Shown piece after piece: positions 18,392-27,514 of a stretch of 64,000 nt of DNA. The translations under genes were made by a program, and so were the position numbers. Numbering within the stretch: the first letter of the stretch is position 1; every line of letters starts with the position of its first letter. A model generated the notes under the pieces. The model made no database searches. It was not told the DNA's origin and was given only the letters and a program-made list of their open reading frames with translations. Source of the stretch: CAVRCA01 sp963719345 (GTDB lineage Bacteria; Pseudomonadota; Alphaproteobacteria; Acetobacterales; Acetobacteraceae). Where the stretch lies: contig CAVRCA010000001.1 of the NCBI GenBank assembly GCA_963719345.1, positions 1,178,001-1,242,000 on the forward strand, written 5' to 3'.

Positions 18392-20491
18392 GTGTCAGCC
18401 TTGCAGCACGATCCGCTCGCTCCCGTTTTCGTGCCTCTGACGGTGCTGCGCGGCATCGGGCCGGCGGTCGCCAAGCTGCTGGCGCGCGCCGCCTCGGGTG
18501 AGCGGGTGATCGACCTGCTGTTTCATCTGCCCGAGACCTATCTCGACCGCCGGCAGCGCCCGACCATCGCCAATGCGCGGACCGGGCAGATCGCCACGCT
18601 GGAGGTGGAAGTGATCCGGCACGATCGGCCGGCCAATTCCCGGCAACCCTGGAAGATCATCGTGCGCGACCCGACCGGGTTCGCCGAACTGGTCTTCTTC
18701 CGCTTCACCCGGCAGGCGCAGATGCCGCCCGGCACGCGGCTGCTGGTGTCGGGCAAGGTCGAGCGGTACGGCGACCGGCTGAGCCTGCCGCATCCCGACC
18801 ACCTCATGCCGCTCGACCGGGCCGAGCATCTGCCAGTGGTCGAGCCGGTCTGGCCGCTCACCGCCGGCCTGTGGCCGCGGCAGGTCGCCGCCGCCATGGG
18901 ACAGGCGCTCGAACGGGTGCCGACCGGGATGCCCGAGTGGCACGATGCCGCGCTGCTGCGTCGCGAGCGCTGGCCCGGTTTCTCGGCGGCCTTGCACGCA
19001 GTGCAAAAACCCGCCGAGCTGCCCGGTCGGGCGCCGGGCCGCCGCCTCGCCTATGACGAGCTGCTGGCAGACCAGGTGGCGCTCGCCCTGGTGCGCGGCC
19101 GCGTCCGCGCGAGGCCCGGCCGGGCGCTGGTCCGCCCGGTGGACCCCTCGCCGACCGCCCCGATCCGGGCTCAGGAGCTTGGCGAGATGGCCCGGATCAG
19201 GGCTGGCCACACCCTTACCAATGCCCAGATCCGGGCTCTCGGCGAGATCGAGGCGGACTTGGCGGCGCCCCGCCGGATGTTGCGCCTTCTCCAGGGCGAC
19301 GTCGGCTCGGGCAAGACGCTGGTTGCGGTGCTGGCGATGCTCCGCGCGGTCGAGGCCGGCGCGCAGGCGGCGCTGATGGCGCCGACCGAGGTGCTTGCCA
19401 AACAGCACCATCGCACGCTGTCGCGGCTCTGCCCGGTGCCGGTCGCCCTGCTCACCGGCTCCGTCAAGGGCACCGCCCGCAACCACACGCTCCGAGGCTT
19501 GGCCGACGGCTCGATCGCGCTCGTGGTCGGCACCCACGCGCTGTTCCAGGAGGCGGTTGCCTATCACGACCTCGCACTCGCCGTGATCGATGAGCAGCAC
19601 CGTTTCGGCGTCCATCAGCGCGTGCTGCTTGGCGACAAGGGCGAACGGACGGACGTGCTGGTGATGACGGCGACGCCGATCCCGCGCACGCTCCTGCTCA
19701 CGCAGTGGGGCGAGATGGATGTCAGCCGGCTGGACGAGAAGCCGCCGGGTCGCCGCCCGATCCGCACCACGCTCCACTCGCTCGCAACCCTGCCCGATGT
19801 GCTCGACGCCATGGCCCGCAAGCTCGACGAGGGTGCGCAGGTCTATTGGGTGTGCCCGATGGTGGCGGAAAGCGAACAGCTCGACATCGCCGCCGCCGAG
19901 GCGCGTTTTTCCGTCCTCCGCCAGCGCTTCGGGGCAGCGGTGGGATTGGCGCACGGCCAGCAGGACGCGACGGCGCGCGACGCGGCGCTGGCCGACTTCG
20001 CCGCCGGGCGCATCCGCCTGCTCGTCGCCACCACGGTGATCGAGGTCGGCGTCGACGTGGCAGGAGCGAGCGTCATGGTAATCGAGCATGCCGAGCGCTT
20101 CGGCCTCGCCCAACTGCACCAGCTGCGCGGCCGCGTCGGGCGCGGCTCGCAAGCCAGTTTCTGCCTGTTGCTGCACGATGACGGGCTGAACGACATCGCG
20201 CGTCGCCGGCTGCTGCTCCTGCGCGATACCGAGGACGGCTTTGTCATTGCCGACGCCGACTTCCGGCTGCGTGGCGGCGGCGACCTGCTGGGCACCAAGC
20301 AATCCGGCCTGCCCGGGTTCAAGCTGGCCGACGTGGTGGAGCACGAGGATCTGCTTCACATGGCCAACCGCGATGCCGCGCTGCTGCTCGAAAAGGACCC
20401 CAAGCTGGAAGGCGAGCGCGGGCGGGCGGTGCGGATACTGCTCCGGCTGTTCGAGCGCAGCGCCGCGATGCGGACGCTGGTCTCGGGATAA
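18392..20491 (+). CDS. recG: ATP-dependent DNA helicase RecG
   Basis: The 699-residue protein starts at GTG 18392 and has the wedge/OB domain (LPETYLDRRQRPTIA, then a beta-rich segment), Walker A GDVGSGKT near residue 302, the DEQH box in VIDEQHRFGVHQR near 399, TATPIPRTLL, and the C-terminal GRVGRGSQASFCLLL and RGGGDLLGTKQSG motifs. RecG remodels stalled replication forks and branch-migrates Holliday junctions. It is divergent from sdhE-mfd, so the roughly 60-base gap must hold both promoters. Length and motif set are complete. Confidence 0.96.
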   Translation: MSALQHDPLAPVFVPLTVLRGIGPAVAKLLARAASGERVIDLLFHLPETYLDRRQRPTIANARTGQIATLEVEVIRHDRPANSRQPWKIIVRDPTGFAELVFFRFTRQAQMPPGTRLLVSGKVERYGDRLSLPHPDHLMPLDRAEHLPVVEPVWPLTAGLWPRQVAAAMGQALERVPTGMPEWHDAALLRRERWPGFSAALHAVQKPAELPGRAPGRRLAYDELLADQVALALVRGRVRARPGRALVRPVDPSPTAPIRAQELGEMARIRAGHTLTNAQIRALGEIEADLAAPRRMLRLLQGDVGSGKTLVAVLAMLRAVEAGAQAALMAPTEVLAKQHHRTLSRLCPVPVALLTGSVKGTARNHTLRGLADGSIALVVGTHALFQEAVAYHDLALAVIDEQHRFGVHQRVLLGDKGERTDVLVMTATPIPRTLLLTQWGEMDVSRLDEKPPGRRPIRTTLHSLATLPDVLDAMARKLDEGAQVYWVCPMVAESEQLDIAAAEARFSVLRQRFGAAVGLAHGQQDATARDAALADFAAGRIRLLVATTVIEVGVDVAGASVMVIEHAERFGLAQLHQLRGRVGRGSQASFCLLLHDDGLNDIARRRLLLLRDTEDGFVIADADFRLRGGGDLLGTKQSGLPGFKLADVVEHEDLLHMANRDAALLLEKDPKLEGERGRAVRILLRLFERSAAMRTLVSG

Positions 20492-20517
20492 CGGCAGCGA
20501 ATGGCCGGCGTGTGCGC

Positions 20518-22077
20518 CTATCCCGAAACACCCTCCCGGTCTAATCGCGCGCGCACGTCGCGCTTGACCACCTTGCCGTAGCCCGACTTCGGCAGCTCGT
20601 CCCATACGACAAAACGTGCCGGCCATTTGTAGCGGGCGAGTTTTCCTTCGAGGTGCCGGGGCAGCTCCTCCGGACGGAGCGCGGCACCCGGCGCGGGAAC
20701 CAGCACGGCGACGCCGCTCTCGCCCCATTTCGGGTGCGGCATGCCGACCACGCAGGCTTCCGCCACTCCCTCCACCGTCACCAGCAACTCCTCGATCTCG
20801 CGCGGATACACGTTGGAGCCGCCCGAGATGTACATGTCGGAAGCGCGGCCGGTGATCGTGAGAAAGCCGCGATCGTCGAGATGCCCGAGGTCGCCGGTGT
20901 GGAACCAGCCATGCGCAAAGGCTTTTTCGGTGGCCTCCGGGTTGGCGTGATAGCCGGCGAACACGCCGGGACCGCGCACGCAGATTTCTCCCGTCTCGTT
21001 GGCGCCCAGCCTTGCGCCATCGGCGTCGAGAATGGCGACCTCCATGCCGACGCGCGGCACGCCGCAACTGCCGATCGGGTAGGCCGGGTCGTCCTCGACG
21101 CTGTGCAGCTCAGGCGGCAACACGGTGATGTTGCCGGTCACCTCGCCCATGCCGAAATACTGCACCAGGACGCGTCCGAGCTTGCGTAGCGCGTGCTGCT
21201 GGTCGGCGCGATACATCGGCGAGCCGGCGTAGATGACGTAGCGCAGCGAGGAATGGTCGTAGCGGTCCACCGCCGGATCGCGCGTCAGCATGGTCAGGAT
21301 GGTCGGCACGGTGAACATGTTGGTCACACGGTGCCGCTCGACCAGCCGCCAAGCTTCGTCGCAGTCCAGCCGCTCGCCACTCAGCAGCACCGTCGCAGCG
21401 CCACGCGCGACCTGCGGCAGGACATGGATACCGGCGCCATGCGAGAGCGGGGCGACAACCAGGGAGGCATCTTGCTCGGTGGTCCCCGGCATCAGGTCGC
21501 AGAGATGGTTGCAGACGACATAATCCATCTGCCCATGCGTCAGCACCGCCGCCTTCGGCCGCCCGGTCGTGCCGGAGGTATAGAAGAACCAGCAGGGATC
21601 GTCCCGCCCGACATCGACGGCGCTCGTGACTGCCTGCGCGCGATCGGTGGCCAGCATCTCCCAGTCGAGCGCGCCGCCGCCGATCGAGACATGCACCCGG
21701 GCGGCGGAGTTGGCCGCACGTGCCGCTGCCTCGTGCTCGGGGAAGGCGGTGTCGAACACGTGCGCAACGGCACCCGAGCTTTCGGCCAAGTAAGAAACCT
21801 CGGACGCGGTCAGCCGGAAATTGGTCGGCACGAATACCGCACCCAGCATCCAGCACGCCCACATCGTCTCGAACATCGCGTTCGAGTTGCGGGCGTGGAC
21901 CAGCACCCGATCGCCTTTCCGCACGCCGCGGACCGCGAGGCCGCCGGCGACGGCCTGCACGCGATCCCGCAACTCGGCCCAGCTCCAGACCCGCTCGCGC
22001 CAGATCAGGCCGGGCCGGTCGGGAAACCGCCTCGCCGTCTGCAGCAGCAGCGCGGCGAGGTTGGCGGTCGGGATCAC
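20518..22077 (-). CDS. Acyl-CoA synthetase / AMP-dependent ligase
   Basis: The 519-residue ANL-superfamily enzyme has the P-loop WFFYTSGTTGRPKAAVLTH, the A5-type block FGMGEVTGNI, GWFHTGDLGHLDDRGFLTI, and the C-terminal catalytic lysine in LPKSGYGKVVKRDV. It should activate a carboxylic acid to acyl-AMP and then acyl-CoA; the carboxylate is not predictable. The GTG at 22077 overlaps the stop of the upstream thiolase-like gene by GTGA, so the pair is translationally coupled. The apparent upstream extension to 22386 is a shadow of the thiolase gene. Confidence 0.92.
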   Translation of the reverse strand: MIPTANLAALLLQTARRFPDRPGLIWRERVWSWAELRDRVQAVAGGLAVRGVRKGDRVLVHARNSNAMFETMWACWMLGAVFVPTNFRLTASEVSYLAESSGAVAHVFDTAFPEHEAAARAANSAARVHVSIGGGALDWEMLATDRAQAVTSAVDVGRDDPCWFFYTSGTTGRPKAAVLTHGQMDYVVCNHLCDLMPGTTEQDASLVVAPLSHGAGIHVLPQVARGAATVLLSGERLDCDEAWRLVERHRVTNMFTVPTILTMLTRDPAVDRYDHSSLRYVIYAGSPMYRADQQHALRKLGRVLVQYFGMGEVTGNITVLPPELHSVEDDPAYPIGSCGVPRVGMEVAILDADGARLGANETGEICVRGPGVFAGYHANPEATEKAFAHGWFHTGDLGHLDDRGFLTITGRASDMYISGGSNVYPREIEELLVTVEGVAEACVVGMPHPKWGESGVAVLVPAPGAALRPEELPRHLEGKLARYKWPARFVVWDELPKSGYGKVVKRDVRARLDREGVSG

Positions 22078-23246
22078 TTCGGCAGCGGTTCGAGGATGGA
22101 GACGTAGTTGGCGACGGCGGCGCCTCCCATGTTGAACACGCCGGCGCGGTCCGCCTTCGGCAACTGCATGTCGCCCGCCTCGCCGGCGAGCTGCATGGCC
22201 GAGATCACGTGCATGGAAACCCCGGTCGCGCCGATCGGGTGCCCCTTCGCCTTCAGCCCGCCGGACGGGTTGATCGGCAGTCTTCCGTCTTTTGCCGTCC
22301 AGCCCTCCAGCACGGCGCGGGCGCCCTGCCCCGGCTTGGCCAGGCCCATCGCCTCGTACTCGATCAGCTCGGCGATGGTGAAACAATCGTGGCTTTCGAC
22401 GAACGAAAGGTCATCGAGCGTGATGCCGGCCTGCGCCAGCGCGCGTCCCCACGCCTCGGCCGCACCCTCGAACTGGGTGACGTCGCGCCTCGAGATGGGC
22501 AGGAAATCGTTGACCTGCACTGCGGCGCGGAAGCGGATCGCCTTCCCCAGGGTGCGCGCGGTCTCCTCGTCGGTGAGCACCAGCGCGGCGGCCCCATCGG
22601 ACACCAGCGAGCAGTCGGTCCGCTTCAGTGGCGGCGCGACATACGGGTTCTTGTCCGACAGCGTACGGCAGAACTCGTAGCCGAGGTCGCGCCGCATCTG
22701 CGCGTACGGGTTCGCCACCCCGTTCCTGTGATTCTTGGCGGCAATCGCCGCCAGTGCGTCGGACTGGTCGCCATAGCGCTGGAAATAGCGTTCCGCGATG
22801 CGGCCGAACACGCCGGCGAAACCGGCCGGGATGTCGCCCTCCTCGCGGCGGTAGGCGGCGCTCAGCAGGTTGTCGCCGACCTGCGGCCCGGGGGTCGAAG
22901 TCATCTTCTCCGCCCCAACCACGAGGGCGAAGCGGCCCCGCCCGGCGGCCAGGAAGTCGCGCGCCCCATGCACCGCGGCCGAGCCGGAGGCACAGGCGTT
23001 CTCGTAGCGCGTGGCCGGCTTGAAGCGGAGTTCGGGGATGTGCTGCATCACCAGCGAACTGGGAAAATCCTGCTTCGAAAACCCGTTGTTGAACAGGCTG
23101 ACGAACACCGCGTCGATCTCGCCGGGCGCCACGCCCGCGTCCGCCACGGCGGCCCCGGCGACCCGGCCGATCAGGGTCTCGATGTCGGGGTCCTCGCTCT
23201 TGCCGAAGGTGGAATGCGCCCAGCCGACGATGCAGGCTTCCGTCAT
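22074..23246 (-). CDS. Thiolase-family protein (acetyl-CoA acetyltransferase / SCP-x-like)
   Basis: The 390-residue protein has a thiolase fold with the nucleophilic cysteine in RYENACASGSAAVH, the ESHDCFTIAELIEYEAMGL segment typical of SCP-x-type thiolases, and the His motif GGLKAKGHPIGATG. The C-terminal active-site loop reads FNMGGAAVANY, without the second catalytic Cys of classical degradative thiolases (CxG). It may thus act as a lipid-transfer/thiolase-like protein or cleave a special beta-ketoacyl-CoA. The ATG at 23246 follows GGGAGAG. It is coupled to the downstream acyl-CoA synthetase. Confidence 0.88.
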   Translation of the reverse strand: MTEACIVGWAHSTFGKSEDPDIETLIGRVAGAAVADAGVAPGEIDAVFVSLFNNGFSKQDFPSSLVMQHIPELRFKPATRYENACASGSAAVHGARDFLAAGRGRFALVVGAEKMTSTPGPQVGDNLLSAAYRREEGDIPAGFAGVFGRIAERYFQRYGDQSDALAAIAAKNHRNGVANPYAQMRRDLGYEFCRTLSDKNPYVAPPLKRTDCSLVSDGAAALVLTDEETARTLGKAIRFRAAVQVNDFLPISRRDVTQFEGAAEAWGRALAQAGITLDDLSFVESHDCFTIAELIEYEAMGLAKPGQGARAVLEGWTAKDGRLPINPSGGLKAKGHPIGATGVSMHVISAMQLAGEAGDMQLPKADRAGVFNMGGAAVANYVSILEPLPK

Positions 23247-23427
23247 GTTCGCTCTCCCTGTTGCGGGCGCATCGTAGCGCCGGCCACCGGTCGGGTCACG
23301 TCCAGGCGCCGGCCGCCTGTTGCAACCGTGCCATAACCTGAACTTTTCCACTCCCGAGTTGAGGTCGGGCGGGAACTTCCGGCGCACAACCTGATAGAGC
23401 AGCACCGGCTTTCCGAGGGGTTCAGGC

Positions 23428-24729
23428 ATGGCGGCGGCTGTCGGCGCCACCCGGTTCGTCCGCCGTGTCGTGCGGCCTGCCTTGTGCGCGGCGGCGATTG
23501 GTGCGCTGGCCGCCTGTTCGGGGGGGCCGCACGCGCGTTACGGCGGCAATCCGGCCAATTATACGCCGCCCGGGCCGGCCGAGGACCCGTGGGGACCCTA
23601 CATCCGCGAAGCGGCCACCCGGTTCCAGGTGCCCGAAACCTGGGTGCGGGAGGTGATGCGCCAGGAATTGGGCGGCAAGCAGTATCTCGGTGGCGAGCTG
23701 ACCACCTCGGGCGCCGGCGCAATGGGTCTCATGCAGGTGATGCCCGCGACCTACGAGGAGTTGCGGCAGCGGCACGGACTGGGCGAGGACGCCTACGATC
23801 CGCACAACAACATCCTGGCCGGCACCGCCTACATCCGGGAGATGTACGACCGCTACGGTTCGCCCGGGTTCTTGGCCGCCTACAATGCCGGACCGGCGCG
23901 GGTCGACAGCTATCTCGCGGGCGGCAGCCTACCGAACGAGACGGTCAACTACGTCGCGGCGATCTCGCCCCGACTGGGCAGCGGTGACGGCGGTTCCCGC
24001 TCCGCGTATGCCAGCGCCGCGCCGGCGGCGTCGCCCGGCCGGACCACGGTGGTCGCCGCGATGACGCCGATCGCCTCGCCCGGCGATCCGGGAATGCCGG
24101 CAACGACGCCGGCCGTGAGCACGATGGCGCCGATCGCCTCGCCGGGTGATCCCGGCATGCCGGCGGCGGTGCAGGTCGCCAGCACGATGGCGCCGATCGC
24201 CTCGCCCGGTGACCCGGGGATGCCGGCCGCCATGCCGGTGGCGAGCGCCGCGCCGCCGATCTCCGGACCGACGATCCAGCCCGCGGTGGAGCGGGTCGCG
24301 GGATCAAGATCAAGCGGGTTGCTGCAGACCGCGAGCTCCCTGGTCGTCCCCTCCGCATCCGCCGCCGAGGTCCGGCCGATGGCGCCCCTCACGGCTGCGG
24401 CCGCCTCCCATCCCGGGTTCCGCTTCGTCGCCAACTCCCCGCCGGGTTTTTCGGCCGGCGGCCACCCGACCGGCCGCTACGGCATCCAGGTGGGCGCCTT
24501 CGCCAGTCCGGGCGAAGCGCGGGGTGCGGCCGAAAACGCCCGCCATCTCGCCGGGTCGGTGCCGCGCGACGCCGAGACCGTGCTCGGCACCTATGCTCGG
24601 CCGGACGGCACCGTGCTGTTCCGCGCCCGGCTAATGGGGATGCCGCCCGATGCGGCGAGCCGTGCCTGCCAACGGCTGCAGTCCAACCGCGTTTCCTGCT
24701 TCATCGTGTCGCCCGAGGGCACGTCCTAG
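23428..24729 (+). CDS. Lipoprotein lytic transglycosylase with SLT and SPOR domains
   Basis: The 433-residue protein has a lipoprotein signal with lipobox LAAC (Cys30), then an SLT domain at about 55-180 with the catalytic Glu in VMRQELGG (E80), GAMGLMQVMPATYEEL and AAYNAGPARV. A low-complexity linker follows with three 21-residue repeats, and a C-terminal SPOR domain (about 350-433, RYGIQVGAFASPGEAR) that binds denuded septal glycan. It is predicted to cut peptidoglycan strands at the division site, anchored by its lipid. The gene diverges from the thiolase gene. Confidence 0.93.
   Translation: MAAAVGATRFVRRVVRPALCAAAIGALAACSGGPHARYGGNPANYTPPGPAEDPWGPYIREAATRFQVPETWVREVMRQELGGKQYLGGELTTSGAGAMGLMQVMPATYEELRQRHGLGEDAYDPHNNILAGTAYIREMYDRYGSPGFLAAYNAGPARVDSYLAGGSLPNETVNYVAAISPRLGSGDGGSRSAYASAAPAASPGRTTVVAAMTPIASPGDPGMPATTPAVSTMAPIASPGDPGMPAAVQVASTMAPIASPGDPGMPAAMPVASAAPPISGPTIQPAVERVAGSRSSGLLQTASSLVVPSASAAEVRPMAPLTAAAASHPGFRFVANSPPGFSAGGHPTGRYGIQVGAFASPGEARGAAENARHLAGSVPRDAETVLGTYARPDGTVLFRARLMGMPPDAASRACQRLQSNRVSCFIVSPEGTS
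24061..24249 (+). repeat. Three tandem 63-bp repeats inside the lytic transglycosylase gene
   Basis: The linker between the SLT and SPOR domains holds three consecutive 21-residue units (residues 212-232, 233-253 and 254-274), each containing PIASPGDPGMPA. The repeat is in frame, so copy-number change would alter only linker length. The Pro/Ala/Gly content suggests a flexible periplasmic spacer. Confidence 0.85.
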
Positions 24730-24807
24730 CTGCCCCGGCTACCGCCATGTCGGCGACCAACGTAGATTGATCGTAGAGACACGGATGTGACAGGGGAGGA
24801 GTTGCCC

Positions 24808-25107
24808 ATGATAAAAGTTCTGATGGAGCGGGATTTGCCGGCCAACGTCGACATCACGGACGATGCCCAGGCGGCTTGGCACGCGCGCATCGCGCTGACG
24901 GCGGTGACCGCGCTGAAGGGCCAGTTCCACTGGCTCTGCACCTACGCGACCGAGGACCGCAAGCTGTTCGGCCTGGTGGCGGCGGAGAACGAGGGGGTGG
25001 TCCGCGACTACATCCGCCGCTGCGGCATCCAGGGCGAGGTGAAGCTGCACACCGTCATCCGGACGGTGGACCCGTCAAACGCGGCTCCCCCGCGCGACCA
25101 CCTGTAA
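24808..25107 (+). CDS. Small DUF4242-like protein, function unknown
   Basis: The ATG at 24808 is preferred over 24787 because AGGGGAGGA sits at the right distance upstream. The 99-residue product begins MIKVLMERDLPANVDITDD and contains FHWLCTYATEDRKLFGLVAAENEGVVRDYIRRCGI. This resembles the small ferredoxin-like DUF4242/SCO4226 group of nickel-binding or unknown proteins, but the match is by eye and only moderate. No signal peptide is present. It is convergent with the acyl-CoA dehydrogenase gene. Confidence 0.72.
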   Translation: MIKVLMERDLPANVDITDDAQAAWHARIALTAVTALKGQFHWLCTYATEDRKLFGLVAAENEGVVRDYIRRCGIQGEVKLHTVIRTVDPSNAAPPRDHL

Positions 25108-25138
25108 GCGGTCGCCGCTAAGCCTGTACCCGGCCAGC

Positions 25139-26308
25139 TCACCAATTCGCGCCGTGGCGCGCGAGCCGCTGGGCCAGGCTCCAGCGGTGGACCTCTGACG
25201 GCCCATCGTAGATGCGGAAGCCGCGCACTTCGCGGAAGATGCGCTCGACCAGGGTCTCGCCGGTGACGCCCTGGCCGCCCATCACCTGGACGCTGCGGTC
25301 GGCCACCCGGTAGATCGCCTCGGAGCACACGACCTTGGCCATGCTGCTCTCGGTGCCGCCGCGCTCGCCGCGATCGAGCACCCAGGCCGTCTGCCAGATG
25401 GCGAGCCGGCTCATGCGGATGTCCATCTCGTTGTCGGCGAGCTGGAAGCCGACGCCCTCGTGCTCGATCAGCTTCTTGCCGAAGCCCTCGCGGCGGCGGG
25501 CGTACTCGGTGGCGATCGCGTGCGCCCGCCGGGCCGCGCCAAGCCAGCGCATGCAGTGCGTCAGCCGCGCCGGCGCCAGCCGGACCTGGGCGTAGCGGAA
25601 CCCCTTTCCCGGTTCGCCCAGGATGTCGGCCGCCGGGACGCGTACGTCGTTGAAACGCATGACGGCGTGACCGCCCGGAAAGCCCTGGTCCAGGCTGTCC
25701 ATGGTGCGGACGATCTCGATGCCGGGCGTGTCCATGTCGGCAAGAAACATCGTCGCGCCGCCGTCCTCGCCGGTCGCCATGATGATGGCGAACTTGGCGC
25801 CCTCGGCGCCGGTGATGAACCACTTGTCGCCGCTGATGACGTAGTGGTTGCCGTCCTTCACCGCGCGGGTGCGCAGCGCGGCGGGGTCGGACCCGGCGCC
25901 CGGTGCCGGCTCGGTCATGCAGAAGCACGAGCGGATCTTTCCTGCCGCGAGCGGGCGCAACCAGCGGTCCTTCTGCTCCTCGGAGGCGACTGCCTCGAGA
26001 AGATGCATGTTGCCTTCGTCGGGAGCGGAAATGTTCATCGCCAGTGGCCCGAGCAGCGAGTAGCCGGCCTCCTCGAAGACGATTGCCTTGCCGACATGCG
26101 ACAGCCCGAGGCCGCCGTATTCGACGCCGACATGCGGCGCGACCAGGCCCGCCTTGCTGGCCAAGGCGACCAGCTCGTGACGGAACTCGTCGGTCGGCCC
26201 GTGGCGGGTCTGCCGCGCGTCGCCCTCCAGCGGCATGATCGTGTCGCTGACGAAGGCGCGGGTTCTTTGCTGCAGCTCCTCGAGCTCGGGCGGGATGGCG
26301 AAGTCCAT
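25139..26308 (-). CDS. Acyl-CoA dehydrogenase, ACAD10/11- or LvaC-like
   Basis: The 389-residue flavoprotein shows the ACAD signatures CFCMTEPAPGAGSDP and KWFITGAEGAKFAIIM and the C-terminal RIYDGPSEVHRWSLAQRLAR. The usual YEGT catalytic-loop motif is replaced by DGPSEVH, the pattern of the ACAD10/11 branch. In that branch the enzyme acts with an aminoglycoside-phosphotransferase-like kinase on 4-hydroxyacyl-CoA (Pseudomonas LvaA/LvaC; mammalian ACAD11 as a fusion). The kinase-like gene lies 12 bases upstream on the same strand, which supports that reading. The ATG at 26308 starts MDFAIPPELEEL. Confidence 0.9.
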   Translation of the reverse strand: MDFAIPPELEELQQRTRAFVSDTIMPLEGDARQTRHGPTDEFRHELVALASKAGLVAPHVGVEYGGLGLSHVGKAIVFEEAGYSLLGPLAMNISAPDEGNMHLLEAVASEEQKDRWLRPLAAGKIRSCFCMTEPAPGAGSDPAALRTRAVKDGNHYVISGDKWFITGAEGAKFAIIMATGEDGGATMFLADMDTPGIEIVRTMDSLDQGFPGGHAVMRFNDVRVPAADILGEPGKGFRYAQVRLAPARLTHCMRWLGAARRAHAIATEYARRREGFGKKLIEHEGVGFQLADNEMDIRMSRLAIWQTAWVLDRGERGGTESSMAKVVCSEAIYRVADRSVQVMGGQGVTGETLVERIFREVRGFRIYDGPSEVHRWSLAQRLARHGANW

Positions 26309-26320
26309 TGGGCTGGTCCC

Positions 26321-27391
26321 TCAGAAGGCGCGGCCGCGCGTGATCTCGTGGGTGAACTCGAGCAACCCGTTGGCCATCGCGGTCAGGCCGGCGTAGCGCG
26401 GGTCGGTGGTCCGGCCGGTGACGTACCGGTGGCCGAGCTGGAGAAAAATGACGCAGGTCTTGAACATGCCGAGCGCGCGGTGGAAGCGGAAATCCGACAG
26501 GTTGCGTCCGGTCAGCGCGGCGTAGCGCTCGACCGCCTGGACGCGCGAGAGAAAGCCGGGTTCGGCGGTCGGCATCTGGCCCATCTCGTGCAGCGCCGGC
26601 GGGTCGTCGGGCTCGGTCCAGTAGCTGATCGTGGTGGCCAGATCGAACAGCGGGTCGCCGCGCGTCCCCTGGTCCCAATCGACCACGCCCACCGCCGACA
26701 GATCGGCCGGATTGAGGATCATGTTGTCGAGCTTGAAATCGTTGTGCAGCAGGGCCGGCGCACCGTCCGGCACCGCGTTGCGCTCGAGCCAGCCGCACAC
26801 CTCGGCGATCAGCGGGGCGGACACCGCGTCCTGCACCGCCATCCCCCGCCTGCGCCAGCCGGCAACGGCGCGGCCCAGAAAACCGGCCGGCCGGCCGAGG
26901 TCGCCGAGCCCGACCGCATCCGGATCGACCGCGTGGACGGCGGCCATTGTCTCCAGCACCACCTCGGACAGCCGCGCCCCGGCCTCGGGGCGGCCGGCAA
27001 GCCCCGGGGGCAACTTGCTGCGCACCGTGATGCCGCGCCGGAACTCGAGAATCTGGAACGGCACGCCGACGACCGAGCGGTCCTCGCACAGCACGAGGCT
27101 GCGCGGGACGAAGGCGAGCGCGTCGGCGAGCTGGCTCAGGATGCGATGCTCGCGGGTCATGTCGTGCGCGCCGGCAGGCAACTCTCCCGGCGGCGGCCGG
27201 CGCAGCACGGCGGCGGTGCCATCGACCTCGACCAGGTAGTTCAGGTTCGCCAGTCCGCCGCGGAATTGTCTGGGCGGCGGGTCAACGGCAAGGGTGCGGC
27301 CCTGCGCCGCGAGATAGGCGCGCACCGCGTCCCAGTCGAGCGGCGCGCTGTCGGCGGGCGAGAGCACGTCGACCTGGGAGCCTTCCTGCAC
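26321..27391 (-). CDS. Aminoglycoside-phosphotransferase-fold kinase, ACAD10/LvaA-like
   Basis: The 356-residue protein has an APH fold. It begins with FRGGLANLNYLVEVDG and AAVLRRPPPGELPAGAHDM, and has the catalytic Brenner motif LLHNDFKLDNMIL followed by the metal-binding VVDWDQGTRGDPLFDLA. In this subgroup the substrate is not an antibiotic but a hydroxyacyl-CoA, phosphorylated so that the partner acyl-CoA dehydrogenase can eliminate or isomerise it. It is immediately upstream of that dehydrogenase gene and divergent from the 3-hydroxyacyl-CoA dehydrogenase gene across about 120 bases. The substrate assignment is by family analogy. Confidence 0.9.
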   Translation of the reverse strand: MQEGSQVDVLSPADSAPLDWDAVRAYLAAQGRTLAVDPPPRQFRGGLANLNYLVEVDGTAAVLRRPPPGELPAGAHDMTREHRILSQLADALAFVPRSLVLCEDRSVVGVPFQILEFRRGITVRSKLPPGLAGRPEAGARLSEVVLETMAAVHAVDPDAVGLGDLGRPAGFLGRAVAGWRRRGMAVQDAVSAPLIAEVCGWLERNAVPDGAPALLHNDFKLDNMILNPADLSAVGVVDWDQGTRGDPLFDLATTISYWTEPDDPPALHEMGQMPTAEPGFLSRVQAVERYAALTGRNLSDFRFHRALGMFKTCVIFLQLGHRYVTGRTTDPRYAGLTAMANGLLEFTHEITRGRAF

Positions 27392-27514
27392 CGTGCCTCC
27401 GTTCCGTTAGGAATTGCCGCAAGCGCGGGCGGTCTGTTTGCCGGCGAGCCTGGGAGCCTTGCCGGCCGCCGTCAAGGCCGGGAGGATGGCACCGGCAAGC
27501 GGCGGAGAAGGGCC

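Noticed and set aside
18395..21067. Long minus-strand open frame (890 codons) opposite recG
   Set aside because: It overlaps the whole RecG coding region antisense and has no recognisable domain.
25460..27514. N-terminal extension of the 3-hydroxyacyl-CoA dehydrogenase frame
   Set aside because: The extension is antisense to the acyl-CoA dehydrogenase and kinase genes; the conserved protein begins at 27515.
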